NCBI GenBank assembly: GCA_027604185.1
Contig: JADGKB010000018.1
Span: 103,497-167,496, forward strand
From: Boothiomyces macroporosus
Taxonomy: Eukaryota; Chytridiomycota; Chytridiomycetes; Rhizophydiales; Terramycetaceae
Length of the DNA stretch: 64,000 bases
Direction of reading: 5' to 3'
Position 1 is the first letter of the stretch. Every line of letters starts with the position of its first letter. The translations under genes were made by a program, and so were the position numbers. Positions 18,398-31,574 of this stretch are shown here, piece after piece. The notes beneath the pieces were generated by a model. It saw only the letters and a program-made list of their open reading frames with translations. It was not told the origin of the DNA and did no database searches.

Positions 18398-19139
18398 ATG
18401 AAATTAGCCCTTTTCGTTTGTGTACCACTTTGTTAATACTAGGATCATCCATATAAAAGTCCAGCAACAGATAATATAGACTATGGTACTCGCGCCTAAT
18501 TATAGTTGAGCTGTTCACCAATCTGTTTGGCGAATTGACTGTCTTTGACGTTACGAAAGAAGAATACCCATCAAATCCTACAGACTATGGCCTTATTATC
18601 ATAACTGGATCGCGCCATAGTTGTTTGGAGACTTTGCCTTGGATTAATAGACTAAAGCAGTTTGTAAAGCAGTACGACAACAGTCCAATTAGGTTTGTTG
18701 GGATTTGCTTTGGGCATCAAATAATTGCGTTAGCCTTAGGTGGCAGTGGTATGAAACAGCTAATTTAGCAATCAGCAATCCAAAAGGTTGGGAAATTGGG
18801 CGAATATCAGTAGAGTTGAACAAAAACAGTCAAACAATACTTGGAAGAGAGAGTATTGCGATTCAAGCAATACATAAAGATCATGTGGTACAACTCCCAC
18901 CAGGGTTTATGAATCTAGGTTCAACAGATATGACAACTGTCCAATGCATGTACAAACCGCGTAAATATTTTACCCTTCAAGGACATCCTGAATTGGCGGC
19001 TAAACATATACATGCACTCATTGATAGAGCTGTTTGTGCTGGAGTATTGACATCTGAACTTGCGTCATCTCTTGCAGATATGGATCTGCCTTTGGATAGC
19101 GAATGGATTGCACATGCTGTTCAAGACCTCCTGCTTTAA
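18398..19139 (+). CDS. Class I glutamine amidotransferase-like protein
   Basis: A 226-residue single-domain GATase1 of the type of yeast YLR126C; such stand-alone proteins are predicted hydrolases of glutamine-like or peptide substrates. The triad is visible: Cys in GICFGHQ (nucleophile elbow) and His-Glu in LQGHPELAAKH. Three introns are required: 18422-18442 (21 nt), 18486-18505 (20 nt) and 18749-18768 (20 nt). Exon 1 is only 24 nt (MKLALFVC), joined to DHPYKSPATDN and then VELFTNLFGELTVFDV, which restores the expected family N-terminus. Without the introns the frame is broken three times. AATAAA follows the stop directly. It is convergent with the proteasome gene. Confidence 0.87.
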
Positions 19140-19297
19140 AATAAATTACTGCACCCTTTGACGTAATAGCATTCGTTCAGCAGTCTAGATTTCTTGAAAG
19201 AATCTAGGTATTTTAAAACGTTAAATATCTCACAGAACAAGCTAATCCGTCATCTGTAATGCCAAGGGCAACTCCTTAAAAACCCGGTTAAAACTAT

Positions 19298-20174
<877 letters not shown>

Positions 20175-20999
20175 TTAGACTTTATTCAAAAAGTGGTAGA
20201 CAGCGTCCATAAATTCGTTTGGTCTACTCGCATGAACCCTAGGATCAGTATTAGTTACCAATGCCCGGCGTCTATCTTGGCAAACTCGCTGTTTGGAAAC
20301 AGTTTCGTTATCTCTGGGTAATCCTCATCCTTAATGTAATCGCTTCTAGTTCCTTGAATGAACAGCGTATCGCCTGTATAAGTGCCTGTTCTATCGAATC
20401 CCCAAACGCTATCAATAGCATCATTCAGCGCTTCCAAGTTTATCCTAAACTTGTAGTCTCCTTCATCTTGTTTAAGATTAGTCAGCAGGAATTGCCGAAC
20501 AGCTAATTCTGGGATAGTACGCGCTAGGAATTCATCTGCCTGCTTTACACTAGTAATTCCAAGCTCAGCTAAGCTAATCATTTCCTTGATGTATTGTTTA
20601 AATAAGGACCCAGATTTAATTGGAAGAGGAGAGACATCCACCACAACCAGTTTGTTTAGTAATTGCGGTTCATCTAATGCTACATACATGGACACTTTTC
20701 CTCCCATACCTGGATTAACACTAAATACTGTGTCCCATTAAATTAACCGGCCCAAGCGGTTTGATGAATTCTTGAACATCCAAGGCCATGAGGTCATAAG
20801 AATGTAGAGCTGTGTGAGGCGAATCTCCGTGGTTTCTTAAATCCAGGGCAAACACTTCAGAATTCAACTTTTTGGTTAGTGATTTGGAGAGCGATGTCCA
20901 GTTTTGCTTAGAGCCAAACAGTCCTGGGAGAATAACTAGTGGTGGATTTTTTATTACTGCGGGTGTGTATTTGTTGAATGCCAGCTTTACAGTGTTCAT
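20175..20999 (-). CDS. Alpha/beta hydrolase, ABHD11/IMO32-like
   Basis: A 261-residue alpha/beta-hydrolase. Visible are the HG-type loop region (PPLVILPGLFGSKQNW), DLRNHGDSPH, the nucleophile elbow GHSMGGK (split by an intron), an acid in the VWGFDRTG to IQGTRSDYI region, and the catalytic His in DAGHWVHASRPNEF. ABHD11 and yeast Imo32 are mitochondrial; no clear targeting peptide is visible here, so location is uncertain. Introns: 20710-20728 (19 nt) and 20239-20258 (20 nt). The only nearby AATAAA lies inside the last codons (N-K-V-stop), upstream of the stop, so the 3' UTR must be minimal. Confidence 0.88.
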
Positions 21000-21043
21000 T
21001 TCAAAGATTCAAAATTTTCAAAAGAATGTTTATTTACTTTAAA

Positions 21044-24000
21044 TTATTCGGGATTGGTACCCTCTGGCGGAATGCTTTGATCATTTACTCCCGTTGCGAT
21101 TATAGGAGCCCTATCCTGATTACTTGCATCTGTGGAAGGATTGGTATTTGACACACTGGTATATTCAGTGGCAATATTCACAGCTTCTGTTAAAGTAACT
21201 CCTGGTTGAATGCTAGGCTGAGTCTTGATTGTTGAAATCAATTCACTGTTTGAACCATTAGAATTGTTCTCATCTGTTACTTTCGCGTCTTGTTTCACTG
21301 GACTGGAGGGTCTCGCTTCCTGTTTAGCTGGGCTTACTGGTACAGTGGTAGGCTTCCCAGGGCTGGATCTAACCAACCTTACAGGACTGCTCTGTCTGAG
21401 TGTCTCTTTAACAGGGCTGCCCACTCTCCCTACAGATTCATTTACAGAATAGCTGCCACGGTGATCTTTTTCAACAGGAGATAAAGCGGGCTGCAATTTA
21501 GTTGGGCTGGATGGTGAGATGCTCTTTTCAGTGGTAGGTAACGTTTCATTGCTGGAGGGTAAATTTTTGATTTGAAGAGTAGAAACCAATTCGCTTTCAA
21601 CCACAGATCCATCTCCTGGATTCCTTACTGGGCTTGATTTCATTGAAGCGTCAACTTTAGGACTTTTAGGCAAAGATACATTAATGGGACTGCTTCCTCT
21701 GGAAGGAGAAGATACTTTCTTGGGAGGGCTTTTAGGTACCAAACTATCATTTACCGGACTATCATTTACCAAACTATCATTTACCGGACTATATAAACTA
21801 CCTTTCATCGGGCTATTTCGTTTTGTATCTACAGTGGTTGCACTTTCCTGAATGATTGGTTTTGCTGGACTTGAAGAGTTAGTAGGTGGCTGCGGGCTGT
21901 CTACTTCCATTTCTTCATTTGAGGTATCAATAGTAACTGAAGCATTTTCTAGATTGTTGTCAATTTCTGAAACAGGTGATTGTACGCTAGATTCATCTTG
22001 AGCCACTTCATATTTTGGTTCATCTCTTTCAGGCGGCTTTTCAGTATTGTTGAGAGGAGGAGGATTCACCGATTTCTCTGGAAGTGGATCAATTAAATCT
22101 ATTAAATTGGATATTCTACTCCCGACATGCTCTGAATTGTGCGATTTCCTTGCTCCAAGAGTTGGGGTTGTGCTTTCTGATTTAGAATCAAGTTTTGGTC
22201 CGTGAGATAACTCCATCAGGGCCTGCACTGGATCAATATCTGCTCGAGAAAGTATGGCATGATCAAAGCTGTTGGATTTTCGCATCCCTAAATCAGGAGA
22301 GTCGGAATGTGATAGTAAGCTATTCAAAGATCCAGGCCTTTCATTCTGAATGTCATTGGACAGATTTGGTAAATACATACTGGAGCTTCTACCAGAATAA
22401 ATAGATGATATGGGCCTCAAATGATCGGAAGTGCTGTCTTCTTTGAAATCTTTCAACTTTGGCAACACTAGATCGTCTAAGTTAGCAAAAGCACTACCTC
22501 TGATCCTAGTGGATGAGGATTCATTTATCACAGGATCCACCCGTTTTAAAACTGGACTGGAAATATGAATGCTATTTGATCTACTAATTTTTTCGCTTAA
22601 TCCGCCGTATTGTTTTAATGCTGGTGTCTGGATGACGGGTGGGGTTTTCTCCCTATCATTCGAGGACTCAAGTAAATCAGAATTCTGTTTCTTCATGTAG
22701 CTTTGCAAAGAAATTCTAGGTTTATCATCGACTTTCTCCACAGATTTGACTTTGGTTGGCTGATCTTGCTGTGGAAGCCCCATTTTAAACTTTAGAATAA
22801 TAGGCTTGTGCTTTTGTTCTTCAGGCTTTTCTAAATGGAATTCCGCTTGATACTTTTTTGACTCTTCAGGAGATTTTGAAACTATAGATTTTCTTTTTCC
22901 CTGTGGAGCTGCAACAGGATTCTCCATGATGAACTCCCTTTGAGGAAGTGGGGTAGAATTTGGAGACACATTCTGAGGGGTCCTGATATTTGGAGAATCC
23001 AAAAGGTCTTTGCTTTTGAAGACACTGCTCCTTCTTCCTTCTTTGGGATTTTCCATAATAAATTTATGCTGCTGAACATCATTTATCTTGAAAGTTTCAC
23101 CTTTGTTTGGTTCTGGTGCAGCGCCTTCAGCCTTTGTGGGGTATTCATTCGGATTTTCCATAATAAACTCGTGCTTGGCTTGCCCATCGTCTCTTCCAAT
23201 ATCAAAACTTGGTGAGCGACTTTTCACATAACTCGACCAATTAGGATTTGGTTGTTGTCCAGGCGGGTAGCTTTGCTGTAACGGCGGCTGGGCGAGAGCA
23301 GGCAAGCTCATTCTTCTATAAGGATCTAGTAAGGCGGAATTTGGCGAACTAATCAAGTTTTTGACAGAGGCAGTTACTGAGGAGGGCGGATGATGCTCTG
23401 TTTGCTTCACAATTTCAGAAATTTGGGGTAACTTTGCAACCAACGATTCAACTAATTTTCGACTGTGAGCCATAGGAGTTGTAGGCTGCTTTACGATTCC
23501 AAATTCAACAACTTCCTCTTCGTCCTTTTCGCCGGCTACATTATCAACCGACGGCTTTTCATCCTGCCCATGTCCAGCTTCATTCAATACTTCATCCAAT
23601 TTCAACTTTTTTCGTGAATTATGGAAATAATTCCGTACTTGAATTGCAGATTTGCTTTGCAATACTTTGGCAATAGTATCCCAGTTGCGTCCATACTGTG
23701 CCAAGGCTTTGAGGAACTCTGATCTTTCAGAAACGGACCAGTAAGAAACAGTTCTACGAGCGGTTTCAGTACTGTTCTCAGTTTGAACGGTTCCTTCTTC
23801 CAGAACTTCTCCCTCTTCGCCAACAGTTTTCTTTACTCTCTTTGCTTTCTTTTCTCCGGGCTCCTTTATCTTTCTCTTTTTCTCCGTTGGCTGATTAGAC
23901 ACTTCATTTTCATTCTCTTCATCAACAACTTCTTCCTCTTTTTGCTCACCCTTCTTTTCATCAATAGGTCCTGACTCTGACCGCTTTCTAGGTTTCGCAC

Positions 24001-26465
24001 CAGGTTTTCTTCCCGGTCCTTTCTTTTTAGGTACTTCTTCGTCCCCTTGTTGTTTGCGGTTATTGTTGAAAAAGAATTTACATTGGGCAGCCGTTTTTGA
24101 GCCCAGCATACTGGAAACCGCAGCAAAATCCTTGCCAAAAAGATCGAACCCACGCAAAGCTCTGGTTTTTTCGTCCTCTGACCACAATGCCAATTGCGCA
24201 TTTACTTTTTCAGCGTCTTCTGCAATATTAGGTGAATTTGGGATTTGATTAAGCTCTGCTTCGGTTGTATGAGGTTTGTGATAAAGCTCCTCTTCGGACT
24301 CTTCCACATCTTCGTCTTCATTTGGGTACTTTCGAGGAAGTCTGACTACTTCCTCATCCTCGTGCAATCTGTAAGTTCTAAACAAACATGGAGCCTCTTC
24401 CTCTTCTGTTTTTTCCTTTCTCCTTCTCCCTCTTCCTGGCATACTACTTCTACGTAAAAGATTCTTGAATCGAAGGTTGATTTTTTCACGATAGTAGTAT
24501 TGAACACAGTCTTGAGTAGATTTCTGTTCCAAGCAACCTGCAATTTTGTAAAAATCTTTGCCATATTTAATTAGATTAGCCTTGAAAACACTTCGGTCAT
24601 TCTCAGACCACTTATAGTCCATCAAGCTATTAAATGCAGCTAAATCTCTTTCAGGATCCTGCACTAGATTATTGGTGTTGTGGAAAGACATTTGACGACG
24701 AATTTCGGGATCTGTAATCATCGGCACATCCTTTGCACAACGTTCTGCAATTGATAATTTAGATTCGTCAGGGACTATACCCAAGAAAGAAAGCGCATTC
24801 TGCCATTCTTCTTCACTTCGAACAACATCAGATCTAAATCCTGTTCTTCTCGTCGACCTTGTACCAGAGGCGGATTGCAGAGAATCTTCATTGTTAGCTA
24901 ATGGTGCTGAAGGTGCAGTTGGGGTAGAAGATGCTTTTTCTCGTTTACTTTCTAATTTCTTTACCTTCTTTAACCAAATATCTTTGTATGAACTAAACTG
25001 CTCCTGAAGCTCTTCTTGTTCAGCGATATAATCTAGCTTTTGATTACGCAAAAATCGCACAACAGCAGACCGTAATTTAACATCAACTTTTGCAGCTTTT
25101 TCAAAAATTGCAGGGTCATATGATGGAAAGGTTTGATTTTCAGGTTCTGCAAGGTTGTACAGTGTAGTGTCCCTCTCTCTGCTTTTGACTCTAAACGTTT
25201 TGTTTAATTTTCTATTTGCACTGTAGATCTCAGCTATAAGTTTAGCATTTGACTCTGGTTCTTTGGAATTATGCTGAATATATTTCGGCCTGAACTCTTC
25301 CATGAAGTATTCTGGTAATTTCTTTGCAATATCGGGTACTTCTTCAACAACTGACTCGGAAGAATTAACTCCACTCTTTTCCAAAGCTGCAGCAATTTTG
25401 GTACGAACATTTGTAAGCATTCGTTCTTGCTTTGCAATTTCATTATCAATTCGATCGATTTGTTCTTCTATATACTCTTGATCATACATATCATCACTTT
25501 CGGAGCTGGAGTTGTTGTCACTTCCAGAGAATTCCTGCGGTGTCTCCTTTTTAGCAGCTAACAGAGACACTTTTTGACTGGTTGGAGTTACACTGGCTGC
25601 TTCCTTGTCATCCACTTCCATTTTTGTGTCATCTTCATTCATGGAGAAACGGCCAGGTGTCAATCCAGGAATAGATCTTCTCCTTTTTTGAATCCCCATA
25701 GAGGCCATTAAACTCGGGCCATTCGAATGAGGATGTGCTGGTGGGTATAGTCTTTGATATGGAGGCATTTCACGTCTATCAAAAGGGGGTTGTTCTGGCG
25801 GCCACCTTTGAGGAGATCTGGGACGGTTTTGAAAGAAATCTCTTTGAGGCATTCCAGGAGCTCGATAATCTCTTGGTGTATTCGGCTGGTCTCTTTGATA
25901 TCTAGAGTTAGTTTTCAAGTACGGTCTTTGATATTGATGATGAAAGCTTTCTTCTCTGCGGATATATGGCTCTCTATCCCGCTCAAACCTAATTCTATCT
26001 CTGTTCATCCACCTATCATTTCTGATATCCCTGTTTCTCTGCCAGTCTTGCTCCATGTACCTAGGATCCCGTTCAAACGGTCTGCTCATATTTGGAGATT
26101 TTTGAAACCTCTCTCTATTGAAACGAGGCTAGTTTAGAATACAAATACATCTTTTTGCTCTGGTGAAACGATATCACTGCGGTATCGTTGGTGTCCGCTA
26201 TCATCGTCAAATTGCTCGTTTCTCCCAGCTCTGAATCTATCCGAATCTATCAAAGATGGTGGAAATCGTTTGTAAGGCTTTGGAGTGCCGTCTGGTGGAA
26301 ATCTTTGACCTTCTTCCCTTCTGAAATCATTCCTGAATGGCGGTCTATTATCCTGCGACTGCGTACGCTTCCTAAAATCACTAGAGTTAATATGGCGTAC
26401 CGTTGAGGATCTTGTCTCATATATTCAGGCGGGTTTGGTCTGCGGTTGAACTGATTGTTCTGCAT
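21044..26465 (-). CDS. SNT1/NCoR-like SANT-domain corepressor scaffold
   Basis: A 1793-residue nuclear protein after removal of two 20-nt introns (26381-26400 and 26129-26148). It has three SANT/Myb-like domains at about residues 595-645 (WSENDRSVFKANLIKYGKD), 735-785 (WSEDEKTRALRGFDLFGKD) and 885-935 (WSVSERSEFLKALAQYGRN), with basic blocks between. The order resembles fungal Snt1 (Set3 deacetylase complex) and animal NCoR/SMRT, which activate class I/II histone deacetylases. The N-terminus is Arg-rich and the C-terminal 800 residues are low-complexity with many SP sites. Four copies of a short motif, (E/K)FIMENP or the variant EFHLEKP, recur after the third SANT domain. It is the largest gene here. 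Orthology to SNT1 is likely but rests on domain order. Confidence 0.82.
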
Positions 26466-26759
26466 TGCCGATTTGTTTTTGTCAAATTTTCACACCCACA
26501 AATTCAAGAAAGCTGAGGCAATATTTCTTTGTTTCTTTTCATTGAAAATCGACCAGCTGTTAACTGTACTTTACTCGAGCCAAGGAGACTGTATTTTCGT
26601 GAATTTGTAAATCCAATAATTTTTGAATGGCGGAATCAAGCTGAATATTTGCAGCGTATTCGCTCTGTTTCTAAATACCGACACCAGTATATCTATCTAA
26701 TTTATGGCTAGTGGCTGGTATTTTTCGGGATGCTGATTGGCCACATTTAATCTTCCGTC

Positions 26760-26767
26760 TATAAAAG
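26760..26767 (+). promoter_or_regulatory. TATA box of the uS10 ribosomal gene
   Basis: TATAAAAG lies 47 bp before the ATG at 26807, followed by a pyrimidine-rich stretch (TTTTTTACTTTCACTCC) as often found at ribosomal-protein gene starts. Confidence 0.5.
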
Positions 26768-26806
26768 TCAAATTTTTTACTTTCACTCCAAGTCACCTCT
26801 AAGAAA

Positions 26807-27192
26807 ATGTCTTACGGTACCTATCAATTAATCTAGTCGCTCCAGCTAAAAAGGACCAAGAAAACTTTGTTGAACCAACCATTCACCGCATCAGAATCAC
26901 TTTGACCTCCCGTAACGTCAAGAACCTTGAAAAAGTTTGCGCTGATTTGATTCAACGTTCAAAGGACAAGAACCTTAAAGTTAAGGGTCCAGTCCGTTTG
27001 CCAACCAAGCACTTGAGAATTGCCACCCGTAAGACTCCTAACGGTGAAGGTTCCAAGACCTGGGATGCATGGACCATGAACATCCACAAACGTTTGATTG
27101 ATTTGTACTCTCCATCTGAAATCGTCAAGCAAATCACTTCCATTGCTATCGAACCTGGTGTAGAAGTTGAAGTCACTGTCCAAAACAACTAA
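26807..27192 (+). CDS. 40S ribosomal protein uS10 (S20)
   Basis: A 121-residue protein of the small-subunit head. The first exon is 10 nt (MSY plus one base), followed by a 20-nt intron at 26817-26836, then [20 protein letters not shown] and the conserved [20 protein letters not shown] and [20 protein letters not shown]. The length matches eukaryotic S20 (about 119-121). Codon use is strongly biased to C-ending codons, as expected for high expression. The next gene (PP2C) is convergent, with 27 bp between the stop codons. Confidence 0.97.
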
Positions 27193-27219
27193 TATAATTA
27201 TTTGTTTCATTAATAATTT

Positions 27220-28571
27220 TTATTCGAAACTCTGATTAAGCTGAATAACAATTGCAGTTAGATTATCGGTGGAGAAATTGTCGAGCGCATAATCAACTAG
27301 TGTGTCTGCGGCTTCTTGCGGATCTTTGATATCTGCTATCAAGTCGATTGCGCTTTGATCCGAACAAACATCCCAAATCTAATTTAAAGATAAAATACTC
27401 CATCGCATGCTAGTATAATTACACTATCCTCTTCTGTAATTTCCGTTTCAACGGTATATGGCGATCCAATTACCCAGTCCTTCATACTTAGATCGCCTAG
27501 GGATCGGGTGACTGCCAATACACCTGAATTAATTCGAGGTACCGTTTACTCGGTTATTCATCATGAAGCCTCCTGATTCAACAATTCTCCTGGATTCATT
27601 TACATCAGATCCTTTGTGGTCATATGAAAGCCTGACAGCCTTTCCATTACGCCTGTATAAGCACAAAACTTACGAAATAACTGCCCGAGCATCCCCAACG
27701 TTTGCTGTATATAATACACGCTATATTAGCCACCCAATACTTTTTTCTTGCCGTCCCGCACTTCCATATTCAAAAATGCTACTACTGCCGTACACCCACT
27801 GTGTAACCCTTTTTTCTGCGATAGCTGTTTGTCCGTTTGTAAAAAGGCGTCATTCAATATCTCTGAAACAGATTTTTGAGGATTTTCTTTCAACAAATTG
27901 CTGAAATTCTACATCAGCAATCAGATACCTTGTGAAAATTGTCACCGCAATAGTCTGCCGCTGTTCTACCAGCATGTCCGTCGAAAACGGCAAAGAAGCC
28001 TACATTAAATCAAACATGCCATTTCCAGCCATATTTGCAAAGTCGTATAATATGGTGTGAGAATCCTAGAATAAGAATTATTTACTTCCATCGTACGTCT
28101 ATATTTTTTGTTTCTATCTTCAGAAAACCCAGCTTTAAATCCAGATTCAAGAAAATCTTTGTCAACCGCAGGGTTAAATCCTTCCTCCTCTTCCTTGGCA
28201 GGTTTAACAATCTTGTTTCCATGTTCATCTTCGTCTTCTGAATCACTGTCATCCCTATTGGGAGACCGCTTTGATTTCCTCTGTGTTTTCTTTGGCAAGT
28301 CGTCGTTATCATCGGAAACAGTCAGCAAAATAGAAGAATTTGTAATGGTACTCCAACTAACTGGGGTATCTGTTTCGCTCTCCGAGTCCAAAACTGTTTT
28401 CTCTGTTCCTGGATCTAATCCCATCGGTTTCGGAGCTTTGTTTAGCGAATTTGATGGTGATTTTGGTATTAAACCTGCCTTAAAGACTCCTCCCGGTGGA
28501 GTTAATAATTTATCATTATTTTCTGCTGGATTTTTGTTATTTACAGAAGAATTCTCTGGGCTTGACTCCAT
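27220..28571 (-). CDS. PP2C-family protein phosphatase
   Basis: A 403-residue Mn/Mg-dependent Ser/Thr phosphatase. An acidic, disordered N-terminal 150 residues precedes the catalytic domain: [71 protein letters not shown] and the metal-binding DNLTAIV. The metal Asp residues are all present. Seven introns of 19-21 nt lie at 28066-28085, 28000-28019, 27909-27928, 27721-27740, 27653-27673, 27524-27542 and 27379-27398; the second is GC-AG. With all seven removed the frame is continuous over 404 codons. It is closest in layout to fungal PTC-type phosphatases. The TAA stop is inside AATAAA. Confidence 0.93.
28000..28019 (-). other. 20-nt GC-AG intron in the PP2C gene
   Basis: On the minus strand the interval starts GCATGT and ends ATGTAG. 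Only this choice joins MAGNG to [10 protein letters not shown] in frame; a GT start 4 nt later gives the wrong frame. It is the only non-GT donor among about 54 introns here. Confidence 0.75.
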
Positions 28572-28752
28572 TTAAAAGTTCTTGATTTTGAAAGATTAGA
28601 AAAGGTGGGGCGCGCCCATCAATCTCCCATAACCTGAATCCATCTTTGAAGAGGCCCGACTAGAGTTGCTATTTGCAAAAGCAGTTTTATATCCGGTACC
28701 GATTTGAGTGTATAGCCAATACTACCTTGAAGCGGATAAATTACAAGTGTCT

Positions 28753-30186
28753 TTACTTTTTATTTTTCAATAGGTTAGCGTAATGCTCTCCAATCCAATT
28801 AACGCCTTGCATTTCAATCAGCCTTGATACCGCTCTTTGGAAAGCAAAGACTTCTTCGTTACCAGTAAACATTGGGCTATTCAACTACAATCAACATCAA
28901 TTTACCTGTTTGGTATCCAGTTTTAAATCATCAAACAAGAGTCTATCCGCCTGCTGAAATGATACTTGGCCCTCTTTTCCTGAAAACAATTCCTTTAATG
29001 ACGATTCAAAAGAGGCGATTAGTCTTACTTTATGATCGTATAAAGCATCGATTAGTGTGATGAATCTCCTTGCTTCACTTCTATGTGACATGTTCATTTG
29101 CGGAATATTCTTGATGATCACTACATCAAAATGCTTTGCTAATTCTAAATAATCCGCAGCACTATGAGGTTCGCTACACAGCTGGTGAAAAGTGGCTATT
29201 GCAACACGCCCAGAACTTGTAATTGACATTTGTCTCCCCCAAAACTCTAGTACTTTTTGTTCCACTATATTAGTAATAGAAACCTTTGGTAGTGGTAAGC
29301 TTTTTGAAAATATTCTCCAGTTGCAGATCAGAATTAGGATCGCTAGAGTCAAAATAAACTTGAAGTCGCTCTTGCTCAATAGTACGGAAATCCACTCCAG
29401 AATCAAGAGAATGAACGTTACACTTTTGCTTTAGCAAATCAATGGTTGGTAAAAAGGATTCTCTTTGAATTCCATTCTTGTAGAGCTCATCTGGATGTCT
29501 GTTTGAAGTAGCAACCATTACCACCCCGTTGTTGAATAACTCAGAACACAGTCGTTTAAGTAACATTGCATCTGCAATATCAGTTACCTGAAATTCATCA
29601 AAACACAGCAACCAAGCATCTTTAGCCAGGTCTTGTGCAATCAATGGGATAGGATCATACGTGATGCCTTGTTAATAATATATACCATATTGGGTACGCA
29701 GCTGGTGGACTCTTGAATGGACATCCTGCATGAATTGGTGGAAATGAACTCTTCGTTTTTCCTTTATAGGCATGTTTTCATAGAATAGGTCCATAATCAT
29801 TGACTTGCCTTCATTACCACTATTTACCTGTCCCAACGTTCCCATGCAAATACAATCCAATCGGCCCGTCAATCTTTTTACTCTTTTCTTTTCTTTTAAA
29901 CATATTTTGCAACTTGGTTATAAAGAATTACTTTGGTGATAAAATTCCCTTCATCCTCAATCCACTTGAAATCAGGCGACTTTAAATCATCCTGATTCTG
30001 CTTTTTCTGGTGCTGTTTTATTTTGTTCAAAGTGATATTTGGTTTATAATTCAACAGCTTCTCATGTAGCTCTTGGAGCAATTTTGCAGTTTCTAGTTGG
30101 TGATTGTTTGGCTTGAGCTTGTTTGCAGCGATCAGTTTTTTGTAAGCTTGAATTGGTCCATGTTCAGTAGTATATCTCCTGTACAT
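28753..30186 (-). CDS. AFG1/LACE1-like mitochondrial ATPase
   Basis: A 445-residue P-loop ATPase of the AFG1 (ZapE-like) family, which in yeast and animals acts in mitochondrial protein quality control. It has Walker A in YLHGNVGTGKSMIMDLFY, MPIKEKRRVHFHQFMQDVH, Walker B in LLCFDEFQVTDIADAML, and the sensor block VVMVATSNRHPDELYKNGIQ. Five introns, 18-21 nt: 29913-29931, 29809-29827, 29668-29685 (18 nt, the shortest here), 29265-29283 and 28885-28905. The first ~20 residues (MYRRYTTEHGPIQAYKKLIA) carry positive charge but only a weak targeting signal. Confidence 0.93.
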
Positions 30187-30804
30187 TTTTTTTTCTTTTG
30201 AAAGCGTGGATTGCTTAGCATGTGCCCTTTTTGATGGTGATTTATATCCCCACTTTGAATGACACTAAACTTTTAATTCCCATGAATGTAGGCGACTACC
30301 CAAATTCTGTTCCTTGCTCTATAGATCATTCCGCATGGTATTTCCGCAGACAATTACAAGTATACCCAGACACTATAATAGCCATTGCGGAATAATTATC
30401 CAGTGACTAGCTGTTCCATTACTATCTGTTCCGTTGTTAATCCAGTTTATTATTACCACCAGTAAACAAACCCAAGACAATTCTCAAAAGTAATAGACAA
30501 TTATTATTTATTCAAGAAAGTAATACGAGTATAATCTACCAAACGAAGTAATCGAGGAAGGGAAATAGGAAACAAAAGAGTAAAAGCCCATGAAAGCAAA
30601 CAGCAAGAAAATGGAATCTAACATTAATCAAAAGTACTGAGAATGATTTTTTCTAATGGTTCCAGCATGTATAATCCAGTTGTGAGTTCATATTGGTATA
30701 CCTTGAGCTTTAAAAATTCAACGACAGACATTTTTAGGAAAGAAAGGTGTGGCGGAGTAATTAAATAAGCTTCTAGGAAAAAGTAAACTTTAATCCAATC
30801 TAGT
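30187..30804. other. Gene-free region
   Basis: About 620 bp of AT-rich DNA between the AFG1-like and VDE-like genes. I see no supported coding region, RNA gene or repeat. Confidence 0.45.
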
Positions 30805-31551
30805 TTATTGTGATTTCAATGGACAGAGCTGGGTAAAGTTCAATCCAGTGCCGGCAGATACCAAAACGGCATCAACTTGATGAGTCTCATCTGCAGTCAA
30901 AGGAGCGAATGAATCTCTACGTAGTACATACCCTCCTCTGTAGTTGGAAAGCTTGTTTTGTCCCAGATACTCTACGACAAGCAAGTCATTGTTCAACCCC
31001 AAGATATACCAGTTATCATGGCCGCCACCACCAAGTGTGTAATCCAATCCAAAATGCCCTGGTGTTTGTGACGTAAAAGTGGAATTGATAGTCTTGACTC
31101 CTTCTGGGAACACGAATTGCAAATCATGGTTGTAGTCACCATTTCCTAAATCACTGATTGTCATTGTTTGGTAGTCATAACAGTCCAAGCCCTTGTCCAA
31201 ACCATACAAGACGTGCCAGTGGCCAACAAACTGATCCAAAGTAAATGAATACGATGAGGTTGGAGTAGGATAGTCCTTGTGCGGGTAAGGAGTAATACAG
31301 TTGTTGTTTTGGATACATACTGTCAAGCTATCAAATTTGGGAGTACCATATTCAGTAACACACCTTTCTGAACAAGTCAAGTTTCCTGATTGGCAGGCTT
31401 GGGAGCAATCCAATACTTTTTTGCAACTTGCATCGTTTTCACAGCCTAATGCTTGTCCACCACAATGAAGACCGATGCAGAGAGTGTTTGGAGAGCCAGG
31501 AGCTGCTGATAGAACACTTGAAGTGGTTAATAATACAGAGAGGAAGTGCAT
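30805..31551 (-). CDS. Secreted violaxanthin-de-epoxidase-like lipocalin
   Basis: A 248-residue protein with a signal peptide (MHFLSVLLTTSSVLSAAPG), a Cys-rich N-domain (LGCENDASCKKVLDCSQACQ, LTCSERC, then CIQNNNC) and a lipocalin domain (FTLDQFVGHWHVLYGLDKGL then DCYDYQTM). This order is that of the VDE/VDE-related family, known mainly from plastids of plants and algae, where VDE converts violaxanthin to zeaxanthin. A secreted version in a non-photosynthetic organism is unlikely to have that substrate; a small lipophilic ligand is more plausible. The ATG at 31551 is chosen because a TATA-like TATTTATA lies 30 bp before it, with earlier ATGs at or upstream of that box. The TAA stop lies within AATAAA. 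Confidence 0.75.
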   Translation of the reverse strand: MHFLSVLLTTSSVLSAAPGSPNTLCIGLHCGGQALGCENDASCKKVLDCSQACQSGNLTCSERCVTEYGTPKFDSLTVCIQNNNCITPYPHKDYPTPTSSYSFTLDQFVGHWHVLYGLDKGLDCYDYQTMTISDLGNGDYNHDLQFVFPEGVKTINSTFTSQTPGHFGLDYTLGGGGHDNWYILGLNNDLLVVEYLGQNKLSNYRGGYVLRRDSFAPLTADETHQVDAVLVSAGTGLNFTQLCPLKSQ

Positions 31552-31574
31552 TGGAGGGAGCATGCAAATTCTTG

